Origin: Hedera helix
Lineage: Eukaryota > Streptophyta > Magnoliopsida > Apiales > Araliaceae
DNA: 64,000 bases
Assembly: GCA_947179155.2 (NCBI GenBank)
Contig: OX359267.1
Location: forward strand, 58,016,792-58,080,791
Reading direction: 5' to 3'
Position numbers and translations under genes: made by a program. Below are positions 25,436-36,987 of this stretch, in pieces. Under the pieces are notes generated by a model. It was given only the letters and a program-made list of their open reading frames with translations, made no database searches and was not told the DNA's origin. Positions within the stretch are counted from its first letter, which is position 1. Every line of letters begins with the position of its first letter.

Positions 25436-26075
25436 ATTAAGAAAAATTCTAAATTTACTCATTTTGTTAGATTAACTCCTTATCTTGAATATGCAAAAGA
25501 AACTAGTATTTATTGATATGAAGTTAAAGTCAAAATTTTATTTCAACAGTATTTCACAATAAAAAATTAAGAAATAAAAACTGACAAGATGAGAAATAAT
25601 TTTTCAACAAGGACAAAGTCCATCTTAAAAAAAAACTTGGCATGTCTTTAGCTTCTCTAAAGAAATCACCTTTTTCAGTTTTTATTATCCATATAAAAGT
25701 ATAATCCTGGCCTCTCTCTCATAAATATAGTCCCCGTTAATAAACCCAAACTAAAATCAAACTTGCAAAGCGTATATGCACAAGAGACCAAGGGCCGGGA
25801 TATTAAAGAATGAACAATATAAATCTATCATCTATACGTGATCTGTATTATGTAAGATAAAGCAAAGGTCTTCTGTCACACGGGGACAGTTTTAACAGCT
25901 TGAACTAAATAAATAGCTCTGGGCACGATTAGCATCTTTCTGGGTTTGCCAAATCAGATCGGCTTAGAGTGACATAACATTGCGGTTAGCCAGAATTGCT
26001 CTTCCGCAGTACTCCTCTGCTTTAGCATAATCGCCTCTAACCTGTTTGAAAAGTGGTAGCGGCAGCTTAGTCCCC

Positions 26076-26635
26076 AAAACGACAGCGTTTTAGTCAATTA
26101 TTTCAAACCATTAATTAAATTGAATACAAAACGGTAGCGTTTAGTTCCTTACCTTACCTGCCTGTAGTGGCAACTTAGGGGCTGTTTGATGGCAACTTAA
26201 TGGGGCTGAATCTGAATCGGTCAGATGGGCTGAATCATTAAGTGCGTTTATTTGCACTTAATGGCTGAATCGGTCAGGCGCGCCGGCTGAATGGTTAAGG
26301 TCAGAAATTGTGGTTGAATGGAGCTGAATGGAGAAAAAAATAAAAATTAAAATTAAAAAAAATAAAAAAAATTATATTATGTAATATTAAATAAATTTAC
26401 AACAACCTTAAATTTTTTCAGAGGGGTAAAATATTAAAAATATGTCATTCATATCTTTCAAATATGTCAATTATCAAACAACTTTTTTCATTCAGATTCA
26501 GATTCAACTCATTCAGATTCAGATTCAGCTCATTCAATTTTTATCAAACACCCCCTTAATCCAAGCCCAATGACAATGTTTTAATCAATTATTTCAAACC
26601 ATTGATTAAATTGAAGGCAAAACGACACCGTTTTA
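26076..26635. repeat. direct repeat pair of about 67 bp flanking a MITE
   Basis: 26076-26142 and 26569-26635 share TCAATTATTTCAAACCATTR, then ATTAAATTGAA, CAAAACG and a GTTTT-type end. The copies sit either side of the Harbinger-like MITE, so an older tandem duplication was probably split by the insertion. Confidence 0.75.
26178..26555. mobile_element. PIF/Harbinger (Tourist-like) MITE
   Basis: The left end GGGGCTGTTTGAT matches the reverse complement of the right end (GGGGGTGTTTGAT) with one change. The element is flanked by TTA on both sides (26175-26177 and 26556-26558), the diagnostic 3-bp target duplication of PIF/Harbinger elements. The 378-bp inside has repeated CTGAAT/ATTCAG motifs and no coding capacity. 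Confidence 0.8.
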
Positions 26636-27086
26636 ACCACTGGTTTGTATGTTTTATTTAATGGTTTGCACCTTAGTCCAAGCCCAAAACGCCCTTATGC
26701 TTGAGATAAAATAGATACATACTTTGTTTTAAAAATTTAACTTTTACTATTTTAAAGTATATATATTTGTATAAAAAAATAATTATTTTTACAAATAAAA
26801 TTTAATATTTTCATAAACTTCTTAAGTTACGAAGTCCGTCCAAACATTATTTTTTTAGATATAAGAATCTACTTTTAAATTTGTTAATGTGTGATTTGTG
26901 CCTAAAAGATTGAATCAGAAAAGAAATACTAATTATGTGATATCTTGACGAGTTTATCTTTATTTCAAACAAAGTTACTACATCCAAACACACAGAAAGA
27001 AACAAAGGTACAAGTACCAACATCCATCATCATGAAAACAAATAAATCCACAGAGCATAGCAGAGCAGAGTAGATGGAAGGGAGTT

Positions 27087-27899
27087 TTAGTCGACTTTAA
27101 TTTCCTTTACATCTTTCTTGTGTTTCTCATCCCTTGGTATGGTAATCTTCAACACACCATGCTTCAACTCCGCTTTAATTTCATCAATTTTGGCATCATC
27201 AGGCAGCACCACACGAGTATCATAATATGCCCAGTACTTGTCAACCCCCCCTAATTCTTCATCCTCTTCTTGCTCGTGTTCGCCTCTAATTCTCAACACC
27301 CCGCCGTCTTCAACCGTAATCTTTACATCGTCTTTGTCAATCCCAGGCATTTTGTATTTGAGCTTGTAGCACTCTTCCTTCTCTTTAAACTGTCCAAACA
27401 GGTGGGAAGGTCCCAACTTTTCAAAAACCCTGTTGATGTTCTCCGTTGCTTGCATCAGTGCGTTTCCAAGCCCTGAAGGAAAGAATTCTAAACCAAACCC
27501 ATAATCATTATTTAAATCACTTTCAAAATCAACAACAATCTTTATTACTTTCAAAAGTCGATCAATTAGATATATAGTAAAATATATATATATCTATATA
27601 TTAGTACCCCACAGAGCAGGCACAAATTCACGGTTGTTGTTTCTCCAAAGATTTCTCTTGCGTGGCTTCTTGGTGGAGAGACTGGATTTGCTGCCACCTT
27701 GATCAGAGACGGCAACTTGGCTGCCAGTGGATGGAGTCTCCTTATCATCGGCGGCTGAGGTTGTGTAGAGCCTATTCATAAGTTGAGACTCCCATCTCTG
27801 CTGTTTACTATTATTACTTACAGTTACAGACAAAAAAGAAGAAGAGGAAGAAAGCACCCTCTGTTGTAGTTTCTTCAAAGCCAAACGAGCCAAAGCCAT
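27087..27899 (-). CDS. HSP26.5: mitochondrial small heat shock protein, HSP26.5 type
   Basis: Two exons on the minus strand, 27899-27608 and 27487-27087, with a GT-AG intron splitting a Glu codon. The protein has 230 residues, close to Arabidopsis HSP26.5 (about 232). The N-terminus MALARLALKKLQQRVL and the following Ser/Arg-rich stretch form a mitochondrial presequence. After splicing the sequence reads FVPALWEFFPSGLGNALMQA then TENINRVFEKL, matching the HSP26.5 linker. The alpha-crystallin domain spans about 130-230, with YKMPGIDKDDVKITV (142-156), VLRIRGE and GVLKITIP (208-215). It is an ATP-independent chaperone that holds unfolding matrix proteins under heat. The nearer acceptor CTTCAG at 27474-27479 would break the reading frame and was not used. 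Confidence 0.93.
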
Positions 27900-28735
27900 C
27901 TCTCTCTCTCTCTCTCTTTCTCTGTCTCTCTTATGGTTTGTTGTTGTAAACTTGTAAGGAAAGCAAAGTATATATAAAAACTAAAACGGTATCAAAGAGA
28001 GATAATTTAAAGAGATAAAGACGGGATTAATTAGTAAAGATGTATCTGAGACCTTCTAGGAGGAGCGAGCATATATCATCAGGAGTCTTCCAGAGACTAA
28101 TGCGCATTATTAAGATGTCACCCGTACTTTCACTTTTTGTGCCCTTTCTTCGATTACGGTGGTTTCAATTTGGAAACATATCTACGGATAAAATTTCATT
28201 TCACTTCAAATTAAAAAAATAAAAATTGCAATCATACCTGTGCACGGTCAAATTTAGCCCACAACTTTTCTGTGACAAAGGTTTGAATCATATACCATAA
28301 TTCTTTATAGTATCCAAAAATTAAAAAAAAAACCACCTCGAACATTCAAAAAGTCAGCTGCTTATAAAATCCTAAACACTGTGCCCTATAAATTCTCAAT
28401 CTCAACTTCCTAAGTAGTAGTAATATATTTCAACAAGTACTATATAGAAGTTGAAAGTCTGCATCAAGAATGTTTTTCAATCAATGGAAAGTATTTAGTC
28501 TAAACCAAATCAACCGCAACTCCACAATGTATCAGAAAGTTCAATTCTTCTCATACGATCAAAATACAACTGCATGCCAGAAAAAAGAAAAAAAAACAAC
28601 CAAAAAACTGAGAAGCCATCTATGTAACAATTGATTTACAATCTACAAATTGCCTTACCACCTATATTATGATTATGAAGTCCTCAAGGAAGGCTGTTCA
28701 GATATTTAACAAAAAATCAAAACTCTCAAGATTTC
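27900..28735. other. HSP26.5 promoter and DUF4050 3' region
   Basis: A CT-rich leader (27900-27930) lies next to the HSP start. A TATA-like TATATATA at about 27969-27976, usable on the minus strand, lies about 70 bp upstream of the ATG. No convincing heat shock element array of alternating GAA/TTC was found, only degenerate pieces near 28050-28066. The rest is presumably the DUF4050 3'UTR and spacer. Confidence 0.45.
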
Positions 28736-31700
28736 TCAATCATATATCCCTTCCTGCTCCCAGATGTCGACAAGAAAATCTATCATCTCCTGCTAGATAA
28801 AAGGGAGGAAAAAGAATAAAAAACACAGTTGCGCAAAGCATTATACTATGAAAAGCTTAAACCACCACTGCTTAAGGAGAGAAACTTACACCGAGAGGGA
28901 TGGGCTTGTTAAAAGGCTTCTTATTCCCGAGAAAACTTTCACAGCTTGCATTCCAACTGCAAACCGAAAACATTTTAGCGATATACAACATGTGATGACA
29001 AAAAGATTCAAGAGAGATCGATGAGTAGCCAATGTTTAGTTCAGAAGAATCAACTATAAATAATATACAGAGCGAAGGTGCCAAGATAGATCCATGAGTA
29101 GCCAATGCTTACTTCAGAAGAACCAAGTATATAACACATAGACCATGCTTGAAAATAATGCGAGTATTTTACCAACATGTCTAAAGAATATATGACAATC
29201 GTATGCCCAGAGTTTGACATTTTATAAGACTACTTCATGTGTTTAACACTTGAGTCGTCGCACAAAATATCTTGACTGGATGATTGCCTTCAGAACCATG
29301 TCACCAATTAATGGTCAATTGGCCATAGGTACCAGAAAATGCGTGTCTTTAAGCAGACAATGAAGTGCTAGAAATTTGGTAACGTTTCTAAGGTTGGTGA
29401 CAAAGTAACAAGACTATTAGGAGCAAAAAGAGTGTGAATCTGTTATGCCATCCTCTCATGCAATCTTTAACTATAAACAGATTAAGTCGGGTAGGGAAAT
29501 GTGGATCAGACAACACCAAAGTTACCAAATCAAAAAACTATAAAAGGTTGCCATTTAGTCGATGGTTTTCCAACTAACTTTTCCATTTTTAGAATGTTTT
29601 GCTTTAACTTTCTCCAGATGAAAACCAAAGTAGTAGCACATCGACAAAGGGTGCAGCAAAGGCCCCCCTCTTTTTTCAGCAAGCAATGTAAATACTAATT
29701 TGTCATTTGGCCTAATTCAAATAAACCTTTAATTTATTGTGTTGACAGGAAATTATTTTACTGATATTTGCAGGTACAAATTCATGTTTAATTGTTTACA
29801 GCTATTTCAAATTTTTAACTTCATGAAGAAAAAATATTATTATTGTGAATTATCATACTTCGAATGCTTAAAATTAATTAGTAAGAACCTACAAATCCAA
29901 CTCAAGTCTTTCAGCTAATAGCTAATTACGCTAAATTGAAAAGCAAAATGCTAAAATGAGAGAAGATGGACTACAATACAATATGTGGGCAGATTTTAGA
30001 TGCTGGTTCCTAGTGAGCTATGTGGCTGAATCGTGGGGTGCGAGGCAGGGCAACATATGGGGCATTCTCATTGGATGATTTGAATTGGGAAGGCAATTAC
30101 ATATGCTTGCACCAAGCTGGCACAGCAGACATCTGTTGGACAGATAGCACATTAATTAAATCTACTATTTCTTTGAAGCAGAAGAGTTTAGAGTGAACAG
30201 ATCCGACTACAAATGTTGAATGCGAGATTCTAGAGGGTGAGAAACTGAAGATTGCTGCAATTATGGTAGCTTACTTCATTGGTCAACTCTACCACATTTT
30301 CTTTTCTTTTTGATAAGTTTTGGTCAACTCTACTAGACCTTTCGTATACATAAGAGTGTACAGCAAAACGGATCTGCTGAATGCGAGATTCTAGTGAGTG
30401 GGAATGCAGACAAGTATGGGCTTCAACAAGGTCGACCACTCAACTTGTTCACAAACACACCAAGTAATGAGTTCACAAGGCCAGCTTACCCCAAGCTAAT
30501 AGAAATGGTTCAGATGTGTACTCCACTATATAAAACGTGAATTTTGACCTATAATTTCACCAATACGTTAAAAGGGAACAGTTTTATGAAGAAAAAAATA
30601 AACTTTAAGGAACACTATTGAGAAAATTGATACTTTGCCAAAAGTGAAATTTTGTGGAACTATGAGGGTCTAAAAGATGATTACCCAGCAATTGTAAAGT
30701 GATTGAAGGTAATCCCAAAGAAATCTTAAAAGGCAATTCATAGTTTTAGGAACAACCAAAGCAAATACTTGGAATCCAAAGGGGTTGAAAAGGTATTACA
30801 TAAACTGCAAAATAATTGTAAATAAAATTAAGCCTTGATGTAGCATGATGGTAACTCGAATCGATGACAGGGAAGGAGATCAATGGTTTTCTTAGCTCTA
30901 AAGGTCATGACTGCTTCAGCAATTTAGAAAAATAAAAAGAAACTCACTTCAGTCTGGGTTCACGAAGCTGCTTTGTGTGGTTCTCAGACTTCTTATTTTC
31001 TACCCACTGCTGCCTGGTTTGGTTCCAGAGTAGAAGACCTACAGGCAAATGTTGATACATAAGCTAACTTGAAACCCAAAGAGATAAATACATGGGGGGG
31101 GGGGGGGGGGGGGGGGGGCTGGTAAGTACATGATAGAATTAGTACTTTATCTTACAGATTTTGGTACACATTTAGCGCTACACACATTAAGAATAGCCAT
31201 ATAATAAACCTAGTCTAGTAAGATTCAGCTGACAAAGGAAAAATCAGTTATAATTATTAACACCCTCTGAATTCTATTGAATTCCAATTAAAAAATTGTC
31301 TAATCAAACTCCATTAAACACTTCTCCCTCAGCCCAAAAAAAGACGGTCACACATTCACGGTAATAATAATAATTGACAGCAATATGAAAAGGAAATCCA
31401 ATAGTCATTTGCTCGAATAGGTTGGAGGTAATAACGTCGTCGAGCATTTTCTGATAAAAGAAGAATCTATTTGAATTTTGGAAAGAAGAAAAAGTAAACT
31501 GTTAGATTACAATGTCGTCCAAAGTATAAAAGAACAAAAAAAAATAGTATGACTAATACCATGCAATCTGATCCCCAATTAAATGTCTGAAATCCTAGTG
31601 GAGGGCCAAAGTGATAAACCAGAAGAAGAAAATGTACTTTTAACAACAACAACAACAACAACAACAAAAAAATGTACTCCTTTCTGCCTAAATGAGTAAA

Positions 31701-32262
31701 TGGTCCCAAGGGTCACTAAGAAACTGCATCTCTCAAGGAATTTTTTCAATTTTGCTCCACCAAAACACTGAAATAGGGTTGAGATATATAGGTTCAGTAA
31801 GAGATCATTCCCAATCCTCCTCAAACAGATCAAACATGACACCAAAGATTCTAGCAATTTAGCAATAAGGGGACAAATGGAAGTTAGATTCACTGCCCGT
31901 ATAACATAAACATATAGTTGGAATGTTATAGGCAGTTTCAATGGACACTAATTAGAAAATAAATTAAATATTCACATTAGATAAATATACATAAATAATA
32001 TAGAAAATAAAGAGAACCCTTGAAGCCCATGCCTCTAGTACAGATGCATTGACATTTGAACAAAGTATGGCCAAGAAAAAAAATATAATGATGAAATACA
32101 TCCCATTATGATCGTTAAGGATTAAAGGAGTAATAACAACTTGCCATGATTTACAAATTCAGAATGGATATTCCCATTGCCAGAGCCACTGGTATCCAGG
32201 GTCTTATTCAATGTGCTGATTGACGAGATGCTTCCTTGCGACTGAACTGCACTATTATCCAT
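28736..32262 (-). CDS. DUF4050 (gag1-like) small protein
   Basis: Four coding exons on the minus strand: 32262-32145, 31038-30948, 28956-28890 and 28789-28736. Joined they give 109 residues. The start has an in-frame TAG 18 bases upstream, so no longer N-terminus is possible in that exon. Family hallmarks are FVNHGLLLWNQTRQQWVENK (about 36-55), LNWNASCESFLGNKKPFNKP (about 69-88) and a C-terminal acidic helix EMIDFLVDIWEQEGIYD. Intron 1 starts GCAAGT rather than GT; the GT four bases further on shifts the frame and loses the motif, so a GC-AG intron is required. Intron 1 also carries a run of 25 G (31094-31118, on the + strand) near its acceptor. The function of this plant family is unknown to me. 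The gene is spread over 3.5 kb because of introns of about 1.1 and 2.0 kb. Confidence 0.85.
29016..29131. repeat. 73-bp-period duplication in DUF4050 intron 2
   Basis: 29016-29058 and 29089-29131 share GATC, then ATGAGTAGCCAATG, TTCAGAAGAA and an ACTATA/AGTATA end. It begins 60 bp upstream (on the gene's strand) of exon 3. Confidence 0.8.
31094..31118. repeat. poly(G)25 tract in DUF4050 intron 1
   Basis: Twenty-five consecutive G on the + strand, which is poly(C) in the transcript, lie 56 bp from the exon 2 acceptor. Length may be inaccurate in any assembly. Confidence 0.9.
31642..31666. repeat. (AAC)n microsatellite
   Basis: About eight AAC/CAA units in DUF4050 intron 1, giving poly(GTT) in the transcript. 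Confidence 0.85.
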
Positions 32263-33465
32263 GTCACACAAGTGCTAGTGGCCCAGAAATCCTCTGCTAT
32301 ACTGGGTTTTGTCACTGTTCGAGCTTGAAATTTCTGTCCTTTCAGCGGCTCATGAACTGAGGAAATCAGTTTGGGATTATTATTGCATCTGAGACAACCA
32401 CTGCTCTGTCAGAAATGACATTCAGTTCCATAAGAAATTGCATTTGAACACGTAGTTCATAAGAAATATACACATTAATCCTGATATTGCACCCTCTGGT
32501 CCTCGAAAGTATTCAGAACTGAAGTACAACATGATCATCTATTATTCAGCTGCATACTATAGCATTTACTGAATATTTAGCACAGAAATGGCTATAATTG
32601 TAAACCAGTAAAGGACATCCACGAATCCTTCATTTACTGCAATATGAGAGCACGCACAAATTAGTGTCTTACAAATTATTTACTGCAATAGGGTAAGCCT
32701 TTTCCTATGATGGTGAGAAAGGGTGCTACTTTAGAAGAATACTAGTCCTTAAGAACACTTTATAACATACTGGTCACGCTAGTATTTGCTACTATGACAA
32801 ATATCATGGTCGGTTTTTATGTTATAAAGTTTAACTGAGACTCTATCACAAGAGCTAAATGTCAGGACTAGTATCTTTCAGATTGTACCCAAGCTTCTAT
32901 TACTGTTAGATGATGAAATTTTACATAAACTTGATTACTTTTACTGTGGAATTTTTAGGACGTACAACATTAGTTAGTGAGTCTCTACATTTGACACTTG
33001 GGAAAGGAGATGTTCTTATTGTAATGGCCATGGTAAAGCTAAAATATTAAACTGCGCAAATATATTGATTACTCCCACTGTCCTTAAAAAACAGTACCAC
33101 AGAGGAGGATATATTACTAAACTAATATATCTAGACCAGAAACAAAAGATAAAATTTTAAAAATAAATAAATAAATTTACTTTTTCATCCAGCACATTTT
33201 ATTTCCTAGGCCCTTTATAATATTTTCTGACTTTTTCCCTTACAATTTAACTTATGCACCTTATAGTTGCAACCTGTGTAATACATATTACAATTTCAAT
33301 TAGGAGAAAAAAATCAGTAGAATCCCAAAAAGAAAGAAAAGAAAAGGGATCCAATTCAGCAACAAAAGAATATATACTCCTCATAAATCAATGCCCAAAA
33401 TAATTGAACATCAAAATCATAACTAAACTAAATAATTGATTGAATCAAAACAATTAGAATAATTA

Positions 33466-33605
33466 TAAGTGTACAACATTCATCTTAACCATTAAAAAGT
33501 GGAGCATGCCATTGAAATTATTAAAATTCATATTTTAATCATTAAGATGGATGTAATATTTAATTCTGTTCGGATGTTGTGTATCTAGACTTGTCAAAAC
33601 AATTA
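33466..33605. mobile_element. foldback MITE, family A copy
   Basis: The left GTACAACATTCATCTTAACC and AAAAAGTGG are mirrored by a right part AATCATTAAGATG and an end TGTTGTGTATCTAGACTTGTC. The right end is nearly identical to 55839-55860. The left arm is shortened relative to the 55694 copy. Confidence 0.55.
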
Positions 33606-33778
33606 CCCCATGCACGCAACGATACTATTAATCGAAGATCCGAAAAGTAGCAGTGATCCCCCAGAACAGAAGCATCGATTTCAGGAAGGATTGATCACAT
33701 ATTCCCGGGATTCATTCATAAAACAAAAAAAAATATTAAGTTCAGATTGTAAATATAATATAAATAGAGAAAGAAACC

Positions 33779-33900
33779 TGAGAGAGACAGTCAGTTGCCT
33801 TCTCTCTCTCTCTATTATCCTTCCTGAAAACGCTATTCTCCTTCTGAATCTGAACTGCTTCAGTTGCCCCTGTTGCGCTCCAGCTTCCTCTTCTCCTATT
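33779..33900 (-). other. possible 5'UTR exon of the DUF4050 gene
   Basis: On the minus strand a purine-rich leader ends CTCTCTCAG|GTTTCT at 33779/33778, a plausible donor about 1.5 kb upstream of the coding ATG. The leader contains GAGAGAGAGA and no open frame. This is inference only. Confidence 0.3.
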
Positions 33901-33945
33901 GCTTATTTTTTATTTTTTATTTTAATAAAAATTGGGCAGAACTGA

Positions 33946-35680
33946 AATTGGTAAAACATCTTGGCTAAGGGGGAGGTCTGGCCAGGATTTTATTTATTTC
34001 ATTACTCACGGCCAGTTTGGTTGTGCAAAAAAATATTTTATTTTATTTTTAAATTGAGCTTCGGTCATACATAAGACTTTACTTCTTTTTCTTAAAAAAA
34101 ATAAAATAATGAATGCTACGAAGTTAACATTCTGTTACCCTGCCTACCCCACTCCCTTCAGAATACAAAGTTAATGTGGTATATATACAATTAACCTTCA
34201 GACTAAAGCTACTGTGGTATTTGTAAGATAACCTACCCAGCGTACTGTGCATGGGAGGGCGGCGGCGGAGGTGGGGATGAGGGCGGTGGAGGCATTTTTA
34301 TTTAATTGAGTTCTTTTATTTTTAATTTAATAATAATTTTAAAAATTATCACATGATACAATCTACTTGTTAAAATAGTAGATGCGACATAAATTAAGAT
34401 AGTCGAGCATTGATTAATACTACTGCCAATATAGTTTTGTTTGTCCTATTTGCCGTGAACTTGTGATATTGAGATACAAATTTCGCCCTGTCGATAAATA
34501 CCAAAGGCATGAGTAGTAATATATGTATGCATGCAATCAAACTTAACTAACTTAATACTCGTCGTATCTATAGAATTAATAATGTGACCAACCGAAAGTA
34601 TTTTCTGGCTTTCAGTCCTTAAACACGGAAATATATATATATATATGGTGATGCATTGATGCATATATAATTAATCTCATGCTCAAACAGTTTACTACCC
34701 GAAGTAGAGTTAGCATATTAAATGTGGCTTTCTTTGGGTTTTTGTAGGTTACATACAAGAATAGTTTTGTGGCCATTGAAGGCCTTTGGCCTATTGGTAC
34801 TTATGATATTTATGAGGTTGGAAGATTAACTCTTGACAAGACAAGGTGTGTGCATGTGTTTAAATTTTGTCTAAACTATTAAAAATTATATAGTTTTGTG
34901 GCCAAAAATTATAAATCATGATAAATTTTTGTTTTCCATTTGAATCAAGTTGGAAAACCACTTAATAATTACGTACCCTTGTGATAGATTTGTGAATGAG
35001 TGGAATTGACGATACACGATGAGTGCTATGTATCCTTGAAACATTGCATGTGGTTAGGCAACATCCTCCAATCGATCGATCTCTACTTAACCTACCTAAT
35101 TTTGACTCAACATAATTAAAGTTATTCTCATTATGCACGTTTATTTATAAAGTTTTTACATGAAAAATAAAAGGTAATTTTTTTTGGTACGTATATATCT
35201 AATAACATATTGAAATCTCAAGACTAAATAGTTTCAGACATACATATCAACTTCCTTCTAATATATATTATTAGCTTGGAAAATTTATCTTTAACTGGAA
35301 ATTCATCTATGTCTATAGAGCTCGCAAAATTTATCTTTAATTGGAATATATATATATAGGGGCCGTATCCATAACAATTAGTTGTTGGATCCGAAAGTAC
35401 TGTTATAACAACCAATATAGGGGCAAATTGACTTTGAAAGTTGCTGTCACTAAAAGCTCTAACGGCATGGCCAAATTTTTTTTATGAAGTTGATGCTAGA
35501 GCCTCTAACGGCAGTTTCGAATTTTTTTTTGGTCCGCGCACTACAACCTCTAAATTCGAGCACTTTTTCAAGCTAATTTGTGGCTGTTAGAATAATACTC
35601 CTAACAACTAATTGTTGTAGATGCCTTACTATATATATACATACACACGCATATACATAGAGAGAAAAGAGAAAACATTT
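33946..35680. other. spacer between DUF4050 and the LINE remnant
   Basis: No intact gene. A G-rich, quadruplex-prone block lies at 34252-34292, and an exon-like frame of unknown origin at 34748-34845. Confidence 0.5.
34748..34845 (+). pseudogene. exon-like coding fragment, unassigned
   Basis: A pyrimidine-rich tract and TTTGTAG precede a 98-nt open segment that reads VTYKNSFVAIEGLWPIGTYD then IYEVGRLTLDKT and is followed by AAG|GTGTGT. Composition and splice-like flanks look coding, but I recognise no family and find no partner exon. It may be a relic exon of a gene disrupted before or with the adjacent LINE insertion, or chance. Confidence 0.25.
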
Positions 35681-35803
35681 GTTTGGTTTTTCTTTTTTTT
35701 GCTAAGTTAAATTTAAATTAAAAAAAGAGGAGTACAAAGCAAAGGGGCATCCCCCAGAACCAGTATAAGTGACCGTCCTAGGACAAGCCCAAGGATGGTA
35801 AAC

Positions 35804-36987
35804 CTATACAAGGTTATCTATCATCAGATGTGCTAAACCAGTTCTAGCAGCATTTTTCCTGAACTTAATTGAGGAATTGAGTTTATATTTAATAATATAA
35901 AATATCTCACGAGCAAGATATGATGCAGGCTTGTTGGTGTTGGTATGAATCCGAGAATTTCTTTCTTTCCAAATGAAATAAACAATAGCAGTGAAAGCCA
36001 AAGAAGAAACAGATTTCCTTAGTTCAAACCTGTGCCAACCCAAGAGATGGCCTGTTATGTTGTTCCAGTCCCTGCTGAAGCCCCTCCAGCCACAAAGTCT
36101 CATCACAGAGTACAAAATCTGAAACGAGTACCTGCAGTTAAAGTATAAATGCTGAAATGTTTCATTATTGGTACAACACATAACACAGGTTGGGTTGATG
36201 TCTAGCCCGTATATCAGCAACTTGTCCTTAGTCCTGAGTCCCTTTTGAAAAGCAAGCCAAGTGATAAAAGAGTATCTGGGGATATGAATTTTATGCCATA
36301 AAATTTCGCACCATTCAACAGTCTGGCCTCTACTGCGTATGGAGTCCCAAAAAACAGAAGTTGAGACGGTAGTAGAAGTATTCCACATTACTTGATCTTG
36401 CTTACTTAAATCAAAGTGAGTGTTGTAGTTAAAGCTGAGTCGAAACTCTCTTACAAGAATATGATTTGAAGAAGGTAAAGACCAACCGTTCTTAGTTAAA
36501 ATATCTGCAACCTTAGTTCTAGTTCCAAGCCCAGAATTTTTTAACGATGGAGTCATTATGAGCAAGGGGCTTCTGAAGGTACCATGGATCAAACCAAAGA
36601 TTAGTTTGACTACCATTACTAATAACATAGTGAATGAATTTCAGTGCAGTGTTTCTCAACTTTAGAACCTTACGCCAAATCCATGAGCAATCTGAAGGTG
36701 GGAATACACCAGAAATGTCTGTCTTTTATAACAGTATCTCGCACCCATCTAGCCCACAGGGAAATACTATTGGGATTAACAATCTGTCATAGATGAAGAA
36801 GAATAGCAGCAGTGTTCCATTCTTGCAACTGTTTTATGTTAAGGCCACCTTCCTGGAAAGGTAAAACAACTTTGTTCCATGCCACCTTGGACCCATGTTT
36901 CTGGAGAGAAGAGCCTTTCCATAGAAATCTGTTTAGAATAGCTTTCAATTCTTTAAGAACTCTAGTAGGTAGAATGAAGAAAGAGGA
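35804..36987 (-). pseudogene. LINE ORF2 part 2: zf-RVT region
   Basis: After the stop at 36988 the reading continues as ILPTRVLKELKAILNRFLWK and beyond, broken by a stop near 36790 and a frame change near 36690. The final frame (up to 36628) carries the zf-RVT module: WCEILWHKIHIPRYSFITWL, then NPTCVMCCTNNETFQHLYFN with the Cys/His ligands. The ORF ends at a TAG about 110 bp before the A-rich tail. Confidence 0.85.

Larger units (their letters stand above)
23806..27086. other. intergenic region between GH17 and small HSP genes
   Basis: It contains the likely GH17 promoter (TATATATATGG read on the minus strand near 23967-23979), a possible TIR element at 24640-25435, a Harbinger-like MITE at 26178-26555 and its flanking direct repeats. 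No intact gene is supported. Confidence 0.55.

Noticed and set aside
31579..31941. 120-residue frame inside DUF4050 intron 1
   Set aside because: Composition is driven by an (AAC)n repeat and AT-rich DNA; no domain. It lies in an intron of a well-supported gene.
33610..33945. 111-residue plus-strand frame antisense to the DUF4050 leader
   Set aside because: Low-complexity Ser/Leu composition from CT-rich DNA. The strand expected to be transcribed is the opposite one.
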